The notes under the pieces: model-generated
Told to the model about the DNA's origin: nothing
Seen by the model: only the letters and a program-made list of their open reading frames with translations
Databases searched by the model: none
Part shown: piece by piece, positions 1 to 12,104 of the stretch
Layout: every line of letters starts with the position of its first letter
Numbering within the stretch: position 1 is the first letter of the stretch
DNA from: Acanthaster planci
Taxonomy: Eukaryota; Echinodermata; Asteroidea; Valvatida; Acanthasteridae
Length of the DNA: 64,000 nucleotides
NCBI RefSeq assembly: GCF_001949145.1
Contig: NW_019091377.1
Span: forward strand, 1,197,021 to 1,261,020
Reading direction: 5' to 3'
Translations under genes and position numbers: made by a program

Positions 1-377
1 GGTGCTGTTGTGGCCTTCAGTATTCCTCTTTAACACTCCTGTAAAAATCTTCTCAACATTTGGAGTTTTAGTGGTCTCAGGTTCTGGTCCTGTTGTGGTC
101 CGGTAATGGTGTCAAAATGCCTTGGAGTTTCACTGGCCACAAAGGCCAGAGCTGTTACTGGCCAGAAAATTAAAAGGTGGCAGTGACAACCATCTCAAAA
201 GCTCAGGCTTTCTTTTTATTAGCCACAGTACAGGGCCACTCCTCTTAATTGCAACTTTCTTACTGGCCAAAACACCCCCCAACCATATATATATCCAAAT
301 CTTAGAGGTCACCGGCCACAGTACAGTCACCAGTTGCGCAAGTGCGATCTTCGAAGAACGGTCACCATGTACAGTTT
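1..377. other. non-coding, TGGCCA-rich diverged sequence
   Basis: No gene is supported. The words TGGCCA, GGCCAC and CACAGTACAG recur loosely, which suggests an old, diverged repeat. The short open frames on both strands overlap each other and look like chance. Confidence 0.4.
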
Positions 378-739
378 GATCAAGGACCATAGTTAATCAT
401 AGTTTGACTATCTCTCATCAAACTCACGTTAGTTAATGATGGTTGGACTAGACTAGTCAACCTACCAAGGTTGGTCGTGTCGGTTGCCATAAACTGTTTG
501 TAATAGCACAGTGCAGAGAGGACCAGTTATAAGAAACATCCCAGAAAAACAGTATGCCACTAGTAAATGACTAATTTCACTTGTATTTTGCCCTTCCTGC
601 GACCACCTTCTCTCCTCTTTTCTCCCCTTCGGCCTAATGACCTGACAACGGTTGACTAGGTTCATTTGCACTTTGACTTCACTGCACATGCGCTAGGTAC
701 ATCACGAACCAACCGCTAGTTAACTAGTGGTCCTTGATC
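378..739 (+). repeat. short inverted-repeat element, family A, copy 1
   Basis: The left end GATCAAGGACCATAGTTAA and the right end GTTAACTAGTGGTCCTTGATC are near-perfect inverted repeats of about 19 bp. The interior (GGACTAGACTAGTC, GCACAGTGCAGAGAGGACC, GACCTGACAACGGTTGACTAG) recurs in inverse orientation at 4990-5348. Length of about 360 bp, terminal inverted repeats and absence of a credible gene are what a non-autonomous DNA transposon (MITE) looks like. I could not settle a target-site duplication. Confidence 0.75.
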
Positions 740-2709
740 TAACTTGCCCATTGATTACTTGATTGCTACTGTAGCCACTAAAAAGTGAGTTGTTGTTATA
801 AATGTATATGTTGTGGCTGAAACGTGCAGTGTTAAGCACAGTAATAACTGCTTCTCTAACATCCAAAAACTGTCTGTAGATTGTCGAATATTTGAGCATT
901 AGATTCATCAAAAACTGGAGTATTCATAAAGTGAGTTGTCTGAGACATGTGTGATATACACATCAAAGATATTGAGCTTCACAAGAGGTACCATAAAGCT
1001 TGTACACGTAATGCAGTACCCCGGTGTACTGCTCGATCAGACTCATCAGCATTCTCACAGATGTTGACTGGAGAAGTGGGCACGCCCACACAAGTGGGCA
1101 GGCATGCTCAGCAACCCTGCTCATCCCAGCTCCCCCCCCCTCTGGAGGAGAGGTGGCAAAATGATAATATTTTCGGTCGCAAGGTCCCTACGCGCGACAA
1201 GGATCACCGGTTTTTGTAAACCGCCCACCTTCTGGTTGAGTAACGCAGATACCTGAGGGGGGGCATTATCGATTTCTTATTTTTATCCCTCGCTGGGCCG
1301 GCGCCCGACTGTTCAAGCAACCCCGGCTCAAGTCGGTCTCAAATTACGGCCAGTGAGGGTATTGATCAGTTCTTGAAATTGGGAGAACAGGCTGGTAACA
1401 GGCAGAGAGAAAAAAAAGATTTTCACAGTCAAGGCTGATGCTCTGTGTTTATGCTCGTTGGACTCGTCCTGTCTGCTTTGAATCTGATGTTCATAGTTGT
1501 TGAGCTCACAAGGCATGTAAACCACAAAGTTTTTGCTCCCAGCAAATAACACTCTTAAGGCATTTTACTAATGCATCAGTGCTGCTTTACAGCGGAGCAT
1601 GAATGATTGTCTCACGGGACACTGGAGTAGTTGATTTGCCAGATCAAGTTTGAACAGAATAAGTGTACGGTACTGTGTGGTCCCAAGTGTTTGCTTCAAA
1701 GTGACCGCTCTCCAATTCCGCAGTCAACATCTTGCACATCATCCCGTAATATCAATCATTAATTCTGATTGCATTCCATTATTGGCCTGTGCTTATCAAT
1801 GTCTGTTCGACGCAGACTACAGGTACATGTACATGTAATCCAACAGCAAGTAGAGGCCATTGGCGTGATGGTAACACACTTCTGTGGTAGTGGTACTGAG
1901 GATGGCATGTCACATCTCCATCCATTGCATGCTTGCTTCAAGTTTGAATTAAGAATGTGCACAGGGCTTTGATGAATCTTGGGGATACGTGTGTTTGTAT
2001 GATTGGCGGTTTCTCGGAAAAAATTGCGAGCCAGCAAGCCAGCCAGCTGATCGCCATTAGCTCAACCAGCCTTCGAGTACCTACATGTACAATTCTGATC
2101 TTTGGGCCGGAGTGATTTCAGTATTAAAGAGCATACACCTGCAGTTCAGCCAGAGCCAGTCCCATCTGACATAATCTTACAAGCCATTAATTCTGTTGAC
2201 GAAACCGACTTGCGCGTGGGTTGAACTCAACCTTTTGGCAATTTCCACCGAGCGGTTTTCAAATTGCTCTCCGGCACTTCAGCGTGAGTCAACACAGCTA
2301 TCAAAAAATGTATTAATTTTTTTTCACAGTCACTGTAATACTTCCCCCTCCCCCATCTTTCTAAGTCTGTAGTTTACTCTCCTGTGCCTGGTTTGACATT
2401 AGTCATAGTGCTGTGATGTCGATTGTTTGCTAGGGGACGGGGGTTGGAGTTAGCGTGCGACCGTGGAGACTGTTTGGCCCTTTACTGCACATTAAAAATA
2501 CATCAAAGTGCAAGCCAGGAAAAGGTTTACCTATCAGAGGGTTTCGTGTTTGCAGTAAAATGAGATTTGTTTCACACTGAGTTGGAACATTGCAATCTAT
2601 TACAGTGAATTTTTTTTTCGCCAGGTGTTGGCCTGTGTTTGTTTCTGTACAGGTATCAATGAAGTAAGAGATGAGATGTATGTACATGTATGTGTAAACC
2701 CTAGGCATC
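740..2709. other. non-coding, no gene seen
   Basis: Only short overlapping frames are present, none with coding character or splice-site support. A polypyrimidine/C-run stretch lies near 1130-1140, and a few TACATGTA-type words occur around 1820 and 2080. Confidence 0.5.
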
Positions 2710-2955
2710 ATTTCAAAATTCCTATCGGTTGACTATAGGACAGGGCTATCCGACCGATAACAGCGACCTTGTGTTGAGTGAATAATGGAGGGGTATTGCT
2801 CTACTGAAACCACATAGCCTTGGAAGAAATGCAATAAAAAGGCATTTATCAATTAAAATTGGCCACTTGAGAAGACTTAACCTGATAGCCAACAGATAAT
2901 AAATGTATCGGTCGGAGCGTTCTGTCTGACACCTACCTGATAAGAATTTTGAAAT
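2710..2955. repeat. inverted-repeat element with about 50-bp arms
   Basis: The left arm starts ATTTCAAAATTCCTATC and continues to CCGACCGATA near 2759. The right arm, read in reverse complement from 2955, starts ATTTCAAAATTCTTATC and also reaches CCGACCGATA. The arms align over about 50 bp with several mismatches and enclose roughly 140 bp. This is the structure of a MITE or foldback element. No second copy was found in the window. Confidence 0.65.
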
Positions 2956-3719
2956 GGCCCCCTACTATTAAAAAGAGCCCCTTTTTGACCATCTCACAGC
3001 TGAGGGTGGATTCCATCCCTCAATGAACTTGGTTGTCCCATGCTTGATCCCTTTGAAACTCGGCATACGTGTAAAGACATTCATTAATAGTACAACTGTG
3101 AAATTTCAATGAATATTTTGTTCTAGGGTCATTTGAAGTTCAAGCCACACGTACGTCGGCATGTGTGCACAAATTATTCTCTTTTGGCTGACCTGTTATG
3201 GCAAAATGGGCATTGTGTAAGAAGAGTATGTCCAATTTTCATGAAAATTGGTGTCAAAGTGACCACTAGATATTTCTTTAAAACCTCCTGAAGGCTCAGC
3301 ACTGTGAAAATATAGGAGAAAGTGCTGAGGGATGTAGATTCGGACCACCTGTCTCTTATAGGTTAAAGAAGTTTAATAATTAGGTTCAGTTTGAATACAG
3401 TTTAAACAGACTTTAAACCGTCAGGTCCTCACAGATCCATCGCAAGTCCTCACATGTCCAACTCCATCACAAGTCATCAAGTCTCAAGTCAAGTTCTGAG
3501 TCAATCAAGTAAACTCTGATATGGGTATTCCTTTTATTATCCCCCCCCCCATTTCGTGTCTTCTGATGGACTGTGGACCACAAGTTTTCCAAAGGAATCT
3601 CCAGATGTGTTTGAAGAGACTCGGGAGGCCAGAGTAAGGACACTTGCTGCTACCTCTGAAACTCACATTTATCAAATTCTAACCCTGCAAGGGGATATGC
3701 TGCACAATATGCGTGATCA
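2956..3719. other. non-coding; contains CAAGTC-rich dispersed repeat at about 3420-3510
   Basis: No gene is supported. Around 3420-3510 the words CATCGCAAGTCCTCAC, CATCACAAGTCATCAAGTC and CAAGTCAAG repeat. They belong to the same loose family as stretches near 10560-10650, 18720-18780 (reverse), 31200-31270 and the array at 60923-61128. A run of ten or more C lies at about 3541. Confidence 0.45.
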
Positions 3720-3893
3720 ATACGGGCGATTTACAATAGCGCGCCACCAAGAGTTTGCAACACGTTGGCCAATCGTAACCCGCGAAATTTGTCGACCCTT
3801 TTTAAAGGCGCATTGGGGCGACAAATTTCGTGCACTGTGATTGGCCAATGCGTTGCAAACTCTTGGTGGCGCACTATTGTGAAACGGCCGTAT
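3720..3893. repeat. long foldback (inverted repeat) element
   Basis: The left arm, from ATACGGGCGATT at 3720 to about 3797, is matched in reverse complement by the right arm, about 3816 to 3893, which ends ACGGCCGTAT. The longest shared block is GTTTGCAACACGTTGGCCAATC against its complement; CACCAAGAGTTTGCAAC is an exact shared core. Each arm is about 75-80 bp and the spacer about 20 bp, so transcribed RNA would form a long hairpin. Open frames here on both strands are by-products of the palindrome. Confidence 0.8.
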
Positions 3894-4989
3894 TCTCATT
3901 CAACTATTCAGACACTGGAATATTGTATTCAATCAGACTTTATGATGATGTACTTGTAAGCCCTTGCTTGGCCTGCTCACAAGGGCACAGCAAGAACATG
4001 TGGTGCTCGCATTTTCGCTGGCGTGCATCAGACTGAGGCCTTGAAAGAAATGTTGCGAAGTGTGCACGCAAGAAATTCTTCATGATGACTCCATAGAAAT
4101 GTGTATTATTCCACTCTGCGAGGGAATAATCATGCACAATCCCTTGGGATGGAGGACGAGTTGAACAACCCTTCCAGGTTTGAAGGAAGGCCATGGCAGT
4201 GCACGCACTGAAATAACAGTGGACAGAGAAGCGATCTTTGGTTACAGTCAAGATGCAGATAAGCATCTGGAGTCACATTACCAGCGAGAGGTCCCTGGTA
4301 ATGTTGATGTTGGGAAGTGAAGAATCTCCTCTTGCTTTTAAGTTGTCAGAAAAAAAAAAGGTTGGAAGCTTGTGGGTTGGCCTTTCTAGATCTGCACTGT
4401 CTGTAAACTTTGTATCAAGTCAGGCTGCAGACCCCATGCACCTTTGAGTACACAGCCAAAGAACTTGATATCCGTAGCCCATGTGCGTGAACTGTAGGTG
4501 TGAAAAGATGGGCCCTGGACTCAATTGCATTAAGATGCTGTGTGGGAAAACCCTGCTCCGCTAGTTTCTGTGCCAAGCAAAACTGAGCAGAGAGCTAGTT
4601 GGAAGCAATAGACATTACATGACATCTTGGGGTAACCCATTTTTTACTAAGCAAAACTTCTGCACTTGGTAATTTCCTTGAAGTCAGCCCCAGGATATCT
4701 CAAGACAACTTAAAGGAAAGCTTATGATGGACTCATATGTATATCATGTTTTATGTCAGCATGTCTTGGAAAAGCTTTCAACACAGTACTGTAGCCCCGG
4801 CCTTGAAGCTTAAGTGCTGAATTATGTCCAAGGGCACTGTATAGTAATTCAATTAATGTTCTGGCTCATATTAAAATAACGCCTGCCATAGTTCTCCCAA
4901 TGTGCGTGCATTTCATGTAGAACCTCATTCCTCAGGAATAAGATTTGTCAGGATTGCTCTGGGCTTGGGAATAGACAGAGGCAAGTTCC
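3894..4989. other. non-coding, no gene seen
   Basis: Short frames occur on both strands without splice-site or compositional support. I see no repeat that recurs in the window. Confidence 0.5.
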
Positions 4990-5348
4990 ATCAAGGAGCA
5001 CTAGTTAACTAGCAGTTGGTTCGTGTGGTACCCAGCGCATGTGCAGTGAATTTGCCGTGCGAATGACCCTAGTCAACCGTTGTCAGGTCATTTGTTTGAA
5101 GGGGAGACAAGGTGACTGCAGGAAGGGCAAAATAGCAAAAATAAAAGCGAAAGTGGTCGTTTATTAATTTGTCCGGCATTTTTGTTATAACTGGACCTCT
5201 CTGCACTGTGCTATTAAAAACGGTTTATGGCAACCAACGATGCGACCAACCTCGATAGGCTGGTTGCGAATAGCTGACTAGACTAGTCCAACCGTGGTCG
5301 ACTAACATTTGTTCGATTAGAGTTAGTCAAACTGTGGTTAACTTGATC
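4990..5348 (-). repeat. short inverted-repeat element, family A, copy 2
   Basis: This is the reverse-complement relative of 378-739. It begins ATCAAGGAGCACTAGTTAAC and ends GTGGTTAACTTGATC. In between it shares the blocks for AACCAACTG, GCGCATGTGCAGTGAA, GTCAACCGTTGTCAGGTCAT and GACCTCTCTGCACTGTGC with copy 1 in the opposite sense. The two copies have diverged by substitutions and small indels, so neither insertion is recent. Confidence 0.75.
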
Positions 5349-6584
5349 AAACTTGCTTCAGATTGCACCCAGTAAAGTCTTGTGACCTGTAGTGGGTATC
5401 AAACATCAACAAGCATTGCATCTTTCCATTTCAAAGTGTGTAATAAGTGTCATTTACCAAAAATAAAGTTGGTGGTCGGTACTCTACTTAGTGCAGTACC
5501 AAAAATCGGATATATATTTTTTTGGTAAACAACCCTTAAAGCACACTTTGATGGGGGACTACGCTGTGTTTGTTGATGTTTGATATATACCGGTAGGTCA
5601 TGTAACGCAGTGGATGCAATTGGTCTGTTTTGGAGTTTTGAAGGTGGTATCAGTTAGGCTTCGCTACTTTGTAGCTCTTGGTGCTGATACAAAAAAATCA
5701 CCAAGCACAAAGATTATCTTTTTAAAAAAGTCAGTCAAAGTCGCACTGTTTGATTGGTGGCATTGTGCCAACTCCTCAGCTGGATATTTTGTTGAGTTCT
5801 CTTCCTCCCTCAATCTCACTCTGGCAGCATCCTCAAAATTCCTGGAACTTGTGGTCCGCCCAACAGCTGTCAAATGTACATACATCTATGAATCAGGGGG
5901 CGAACATTTGACATTTTGTCAACTCTGCACCCGTACACTGGGGATGTCGAAGCTCTTGTCACATTAAGAGCTACCCGTCTTTGCTGTCATCTTCAATGCT
6001 AATAAATGGTTTGGACTTAATGGATGACATTTCTCAAGGCTAATGTCAAGGGGTTGGTAGCTGGAGTGTACATGATCTCCTTCCGAGCAGATGTTACTAA
6101 TGCGTAATCCTGTTAGGGCTGTGCAGAATGTTCAAATATTTTTTTTGATTATTGAGATCTGATATTAATTTTTTTAAAGTTGATTGTTTGGAGGTGAAAA
6201 AAACACATACTTAAAAGGGGGAAAATTTGATTATCTGATGACAAAATTGTATTCTAGAAGTGCATGTCACGAGTAAACATAATATAGTAATAATAATATA
6301 TATCAAAGCATCTATAAGGCGAGTGGTATGTCACAGCATCTGTAATTCAAAGGTGCCTATATATTATCAATATCCCTGCATCTGAACATTCCTGAAATCA
6401 TCTCAGCTTCCTGGGGAATATACTAGCCCGATGCTGTCATACCAGGCACAAACAGCAAAAACAATTCATAAGCATATCTGCCCTCACGGGTACCGACTCG
6501 CTCTCGGGTGGAGAGGGGGACATAGAGGTGAAGCTGGATTCATACTCCCAACCATATGATTGAATGCTACAAACCCTACCTAGC
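5349..6584. other. non-coding; weak dispersed similarity at about 5770-5820
   Basis: No gene is supported. The stretch GCTGGATATTTTGTTG followed by a pyrimidine-rich TTCTCTTCCTCC...ATCTCAC segment at about 5778-5820 is similar to about 22960-23000. This indicates a small dispersed repeat that explains the open frame seen here. AT-rich sequence follows at 6120-6300. Confidence 0.4.
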
Positions 6585-6795
6585 CATATGCCCCTCCCCC
6601 CATCGGCTGCTGCATGTGCCCAACAATCCGCTCCAAGTGGAACAAAAGAGGGCATGTTTTTTGGTACCCAGTACTTTAGGCGTGCCATGAGCACACTTAA
6701 CTAATTTATTCCGGCATACATGGTCTTTGCGTACACACAGAACCCGTGCAAGAACCTGCTTGTAACCACCTGTCTTTCTGTCGCTGTTGGGGGGG
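6585..6795 (-). repeat. dispersed repeat, family B, copy 1
   Basis: Read in reverse complement, this stretch contains AAAGACAGGTG, TGTGTACGCAAAGACCAT, GGAATAAATTAGTTA and TTTGTTCCACTTGGAGCGGATTG. The same ordered blocks occur on the plus strand at 42495-42675. The copies are opposite in orientation and well diverged. The family is unknown to me. Confidence 0.65.
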
Positions 6796-8078
6796 GGAGC
6801 ATTTCAGCTTGGGGCAGATAAGGCCAATCGTTTTTCCTTTTCGTACTTTGCTGTGGTGTTTGTTCTTGCTGGGACTATAGGACTAGTTTTTGCTGGGACT
6901 AAAAGGAATAGACCACTGCAGGACCAGACATCAGTTGGACTCCTAGCCTTCTCGGATTAGGGGACGGACCCCGGTCCTTAAAACTCAACAAGGTGGACCA
7001 CCGTGAATGTTTTGTTTCTGGTGTTGTGGGAATTTGAAGTGTCAGAGTATTTGATTGAGTGAACGGTCAAATATTGGAATATTCAATTATTTGAACTGAC
7101 TCAGCCTTACATCCTGTCACGGTAGCTGGAACAGTTGAAATGATAGCTAGATGAAGTGACATCAGCTGCATGTTGTCAGGATTTCAGTCTGATCCATATT
7201 GGCGCATTTTTGGTTCTCTGAATTCGGGGCTAGTTTGGTCAAGAGCCAGAGTTTGGCCGGTTTTCATAGAACACCTGAGTGACAGGCCACCATATTAATT
7301 CTACCTTGTTGGGCTGCATCACTGGTAAGCAGTAGCCAAACAGTTTGCTGTGTATAGCAGAGAACCAGGACCATGCTACTCACGCTTCCACGTTCCTGTT
7401 GCCTCTTTTCAAAGTGGGGACTATTGTGAAGGTGGTGATTATGATGCAAATTCGGTCTTTTCATTTCTGGGCTACACACAAAGGCCAATTACCATAATTA
7501 TATACAAGAGCCAGGGTCTGCCTTCTTTCACTGTGTTCGCTTGAGCGTGGGCAGAGAATAATATCTGAAAAGCGGGCTTAGGATCTCAATTTTTACGGCA
7601 TTTGTAGCTGCGTCCCGGCATGAAGGGGTTAAGGGTAGTGGGCTTGAGTGAAGCATGCATTTTGTTTGTCCGTCTTCAGTTATTATTCTGTGCAAAACAC
7701 AGGAGGCTTCAAAGGTTATTCTTCAATCATTAATATGTGGTTTGAACGTCAAGCTTCTGGTCGCTTATTTTTCAAGAGCTTTGTAAGCACGACCAGGGCA
7801 GACACTGTTTGTTGCTCCAAGAAATCTTTGTTGACAATGTGGTTCTCGTTTGATGGGTTCTACAACATAAATTGATAATATGCATAGCTGCGCACGTGCC
7901 CCAGGTGGACCCAATCGTGCAGGCCGGCTGCAGTGCACATACTGAATGATTCTGATCATTGCCAGCGACATCCTCGAATGAACATGCTGTCCTCTCCAAG
8001 AAAAAAAACAAAGGTGCTTTCAAATCTCTCCTGGTTAGGGTTAGTCTCTCGCAGATTAATAAGAGCAAAAACACGTAC
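6796..8078. other. non-coding / probable intron or flank of the minus-strand gene
   Basis: No exon with convincing splice sites was found here on either strand. The internal repeat GCTGGGACTA occurs twice near 6870-6900. This stretch lies downstream (minus sense) of the exon at 8079-8288, whose donor leads into it, so it should hold at least part of an intron. Confidence 0.4.
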
Positions 8079-8288
8079 CTCCTAACGGTGACCTTTCATG
8101 CTCGCCAAATGACGTCATGACAGGGAAGAGGCTTGAGAGTTCAATTTCCTTATCCTCGTGTCCGTTTCCGGTTTCCCTCTCCTCTTCATCTTCCTGCCTT
8201 TTTTTGAGCACAACTTCATTGCCACCAAAGGACACGGACTGCATCTCTGAATCTTTCTGCGTCTTGTCTTGACAGCCTTCAAAATCAC
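8079..8288 (-). CDS. internal coding exon of an unidentified minus-strand gene
   Basis: Minus strand. The exon is preceded by an acceptor ending TTTTAAGTGTTACAG and followed by the donor GGAG|GTACGT. It is 210 bp long and open in one frame, entering after one carried-over base and leaving with one base (phase 1/1, so skippable without a frame change). The predicted peptide starts GT-GAT (Asp-Phe-Glu-Gly-Cys-Gln). It contains the block KKRQEDEEERETGNGHEDKE, which is acidic and charged, and ends near SFGEHERSPLG. No membrane segment or known domain is visible. I do not recognise the family. Charged low-complexity composition plus two good splice sites is the basis for calling it coding. Confidence 0.6.
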
Positions 8289-8314
8289 CTGTAACACTTA
8301 AAATTGGAAACTAC

Positions 8315-8331
8315 CAAAAAAAAAAAAAAAA
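8315..8331. repeat. poly-A run
   Basis: A run of about 16-17 A lies just upstream (minus sense) of the acceptor for the exon at 8079-8288. Read on the minus strand it is a poly-T run, so it may add to the pyrimidine content upstream of that acceptor. Confidence 0.7.
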
Positions 8332-8409
8332 TGCCTTCCTTGCAAAACAACCTTGAGTACTCACACAGTGAACCTTGCCCACTGGAAATGTGCTCTGTGG
8401 TGTACTTAC

Positions 8410-8480
8410 GCTAACGGCCTGGTTGCCCACTTTCAATTCCGGTCCATCCGTCTCTCTCTCCCTTTTTTTTTTCTTTTTAC
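8410..8480 (-). CDS. probable small coding exon, same minus-strand gene
   Basis: Minus strand. An open stretch encodes KKKKKRERETDGPELKVGN followed by QAVS. The donor is GTTAGC|GTAAGT, with a full GTAAGT intron start. The likely acceptor ends CTTATTGCAAAG and has a poor pyrimidine tract. As drawn the exon enters in phase 1 and leaves in phase 0, which does not match the phase-1 entry of the exon at 8079-8288. A nearby alternative donor four bases further (GTAA|GTACAC) would restore the phase. The call is plausible but the borders are unsure. Confidence 0.4.
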
Positions 8481-9226
8481 CTTTGCAATAAGCTTGCAAG
8501 GGGTCTCAACACACTCTTGACATTTACTTGCAAATGTCATAGGATATCATCTTGGCCTGGGCTGTTTTTTTCACTGGGTGCCGTCTTTTGTTACGTTTCT
8601 TAATATCGGACATCTGAGAGCCTTGTCCAGCCTTCAATTCCTCTGGGCTCTGTCCAGCATCGGCCCTTTCTCTATACTTTCATCTCCCTCAAATCTCACT
8701 CGGTTCCTGTTGTGATGAGTTCCTAGTGCCTTCCCACCCCCTCAAGGGAGACAGATCAAGCAATCATGCAAGGGTTAGACGGATTATATTGTGATGCATT
8801 TCAAAGTGGAGAAATGACATCTTAATCTGGGTGGAAATGGGGGGGGGAAATCAGGGCGTAGGTCAATTTTATTTTTGCATTTTCATAAGATGCACTCACT
8901 GCTAAGATAAGCAGGCAGGGGGTCTTTTGTACTCTTGTCTGAAAACAGACCGTTTCAATCCAAACGTCTAAAAAAAAACAGAATAAAATTGTCTGTATGA
9001 GAAGTAACACAGAAGTGTTACTCGTGTGTTTTCAAATCTTTTACTAAATTGTCACTATATCTCTAGATTATTCTTGTTCTGTTGGGAAATAACTGCTGTT
9101 GTTGCTGATATTTGCAGATGTCTTAGTTTTCGCCATGCCTAATCCGACAGGATTCTGTGAAATGTGTTCTTAGTCCGAGCGGTTGGGCTTACTTTTAAAG
9201 AAGTGCTTTAATGAGCAGTGAATTTA

Positions 9227-9605
9227 ACATCTTAATATAAATTCTGGCGTAAATTCATGTCCCAAGGTGCTTCTGCACGTTTCACAAGCTTTTTCCAATG
9301 ATATTTGGTATGCCATTGTCACATTTTTTGCTCGGCTTGACTTTTGGCTCTTCGGGAAGGAGGGGCGGGGGTGGTACACAGGAACCTCTTTGATCGGGAC
9401 TGGAGGCAGGGTCTGTAGGCAGACTGGTGATACCTTGCCCACCTCTGACACACTTAGCATTGTCATGAGGTGTCTGGATGGTGTCTCAGAAAGGTCTCTT
9501 CTGGGGTTAGTCATGTTCCGCTTGTCTGCTCTCATCCGATTTCCGCAACCCCTTGCCACCCGTCCTCTCCCGTGATGCATGCTGTCGTAAAGGTCAAGCG
9601 TTCTC
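9227..9605 (-). CDS. possible coding exon of the minus-strand gene (borders unknown)
   Basis: The minus strand is open for about 126 codons here, closed by TAA at 9224-9226. The peptide is rich in Arg, Ser, Pro and Lys, with segments such as RRDLSETPSRHLMTMLSVSE and KSQKSSRAKNVTMAYQISLE. A candidate acceptor ATTTTCTTTTGATTGAG lies just upstream (minus sense). Candidate phase-0 donors are GAG|GTGGGC and AAG|GTATCA inside the stretch. The plus strand is also open across most of it, so a chance open frame cannot be excluded. There is no ATG at the start of the open stretch, so an internal exon is more likely than a first exon. The product is not recognised. Confidence 0.35.
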
Positions 9606-12086
9606 AATCAAAAGAAAATTGCCCAGAACTTTACAGATTCTAACGCTGAACTCTAAGATTTGTTTGAGTGAGTCTTTCAATCCTCAAGGGTTCAATTCCC
9701 AATTTTACTGCATAGGCGATCACTGATCAGCCCACATTGTATTATGCTTTCCTTTGTTTCTTTAATAACACAAAAGTTTAAAGATTGCCCACCGCTGATT
9801 TGTCACCTTCGTCAACCTGTCATTCACAGTATAGATTCCTGTCTCCGATTTCCGATAGTCGGCCAAAATTGTTCCAAACTTAATGAAACCTCGGGGAATG
9901 GGCCTGAAGAATTATAGAATGATAGATGTAGGCATGGGTTCATTTTCTGGTTTAAAAAAAAAGAGTAGTGGAAAGATATCACCTTTGTCGCTCGTCGTGG
10001 TGCATGATTTATTTCACAGATGAGTTCCCCTCTCAAATATCACCTGGTCCCACTCTAAATGAGAGAGAGAAAAAAGGACTTGGTGCATCTGTTACATTGC
10101 TCATTCTGTGCTGTGCCGCGCCAGATACTTCAAGGTGATAAAATGCATCGGCAGAGGAATATCAGGAAGTGCCTGTCATCCGTAAACCATAATTCCCTCT
10201 CCATCCTTCCTTCAACCATTCTAATCACCCACTCGCGCTTCTCAAATACGTGAAGTAATTCCTGTTTGTTAATGACGTGCAGCGGCCGTAAACCTGCCGC
10301 CTACATTGTAGGCTGCCTCATGTAGGATCCACTACTATTATCTTGCTGATTGTTATGCAAAATCAACAACATTCTATCTTCATTTTACACTTACATTTGT
10401 ACAAAAATTATTTGATTATCGAGTGTGGAGTCGGTTGAGCTACCAGTAGCCTGATCAGGAACATTACTCGAATAAAGATGGGCCAAGATTTGAATGATGC
10501 AGAGGCTGATATGCAACCTTGTAATAAGGATTAATGAGGTGTACTTTAATTTTACCAGTAACCAATGTTGTAGTCGAGTCCATCGCAAGTTGCCACAAGT
10601 CCATTAAACGTGTCATCCAGTCTGTAAGCCAAGTCACAGACTCACCCTGGGTGTTTTTTTTTTCAAGTTGCAAATTGCCAGGACTAAAGATTGACTTGAC
10701 AACAAGTTGACATCCTCGCTGTTGTCTGTTTATTTGAATGATTAAACATGTCAATATCACGTCCATCAGATACACAGGTGACCTGTGCACTTAGTGAAGA
10801 AATCGCAATTCAGTGATAGCTCATTTGTGAAGCATAACTTTTAACTTAAACACACTGATGGCGGAGGTTACTTGTGCTGTATGCTGGTGTACAGGTATCT
10901 TGTGCTCTCTTGTTCGTTCTTAATTTGTATTTATAGAATTCAGGTGTGCACATTCGAAAGATAAGATTTCGTAATTAAGACACCCAAGGTGAATTTTGAA
11001 TTGGAAGTCAATACTGTGTTTCGTATATATATATTGATTTGATACCAACAACCATTACTGTCAGCCTTTATCAGATGACCACCCACCTGTTTGAAAGTCA
11101 TCATTTTCATGGTTATGGTTTAGATTTCAAGAATGTTGGGGAAAAAAAATCTACATATTACAAAAGACCAGTATAGATTCTGCAGGCACAGCTCATGAGA
11201 ACCAGTGTGTGAGGACTTTATGTGTACACACATTTGATTGCACAATTTATGATGCCAATCAGGGTGTGACTGGTTTTCGTTTGAATGTGTACAAATGAGT
11301 AACACCAGGGTAAGATTTTGTTAAGCTGCCAAGCACCAAAGTGTGCTCCTGTATGTAATGCATCAAACCAAGGATGGGTCACCAGCCAAAAGGTATACAC
11401 TTCTTGCAGCTGGTTCACTACTGAACACATAAACTTTCTGATAAGAATGTCCTGCTTATGGGCTTGATGAGATTAGATCCAGCTGGATGTGACAAGTTGC
11501 ACGTGCTGAATGTCAATAATCGACTTCACTGCAACAGTAAAATAGGGAGGGGGGCTTGAAAAGCATGGCTGTTTCTGGGACTTGGGGGTGGACACTCAGC
11601 AGCAAACTAACACCATTAACAGTGGAAAGGGATTGATTCTGAGGTACATGTATTTACAAGCAAATTGGTAATTTTCATCCCTTATTTGGATTCGTTTCTG
11701 TTATTTTATTTTCCCCCTTTTTAAATTTTTTGGGGAGGGGTCTTTTATGTTTTGATTTCCTGAACTTGCATTTCATTTTTACAGCTTTTCAAGTGAGCAA
11801 GAACTAGTTTGCAACATTACTTTTAACCTTTCACTGTAAGACCTAGTTCTTGGTGCCAGTGATTGCTCGCGTTTCAAAGAACAGAATTGTTTCTAGCAGT
11901 AGACAGATCTATTACAGACATGTTTTGTTAGCTGAGGGTTCACTGGAATGTGGGCCACCTTAGAAACATTGCTTCACATGATCCGCGTCCTGAGCATTTG
12001 CTGTCATGCCGTCAGAGTTGATTTCCAAAACCCTCTGCTGTGGTATTTTGTCTCAGCCTTTTTCCTTCCTTCTTTTCTTTCGTCTT
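9606..12086. other. non-coding, no gene seen
   Basis: Scattered short frames lack splice-site support. A CAAGTC/CATCGCAAG-type dispersed repeat lies near 10560-10650. The rest is ordinary AT-leaning intergenic or intronic sequence. Confidence 0.5.
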
Positions 12087-12104
12087 TTTTTTTTTTTTTT
12101 TTTG
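12087..12104. repeat. poly-T tract
   Basis: An uninterrupted run of about 18 T follows a C/T-rich stretch (TTCCTTCCTTC...TTTCGTC). It is a simple-sequence pyrimidine tract. The frames through it on both strands are low-complexity artefacts. Confidence 0.8.
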
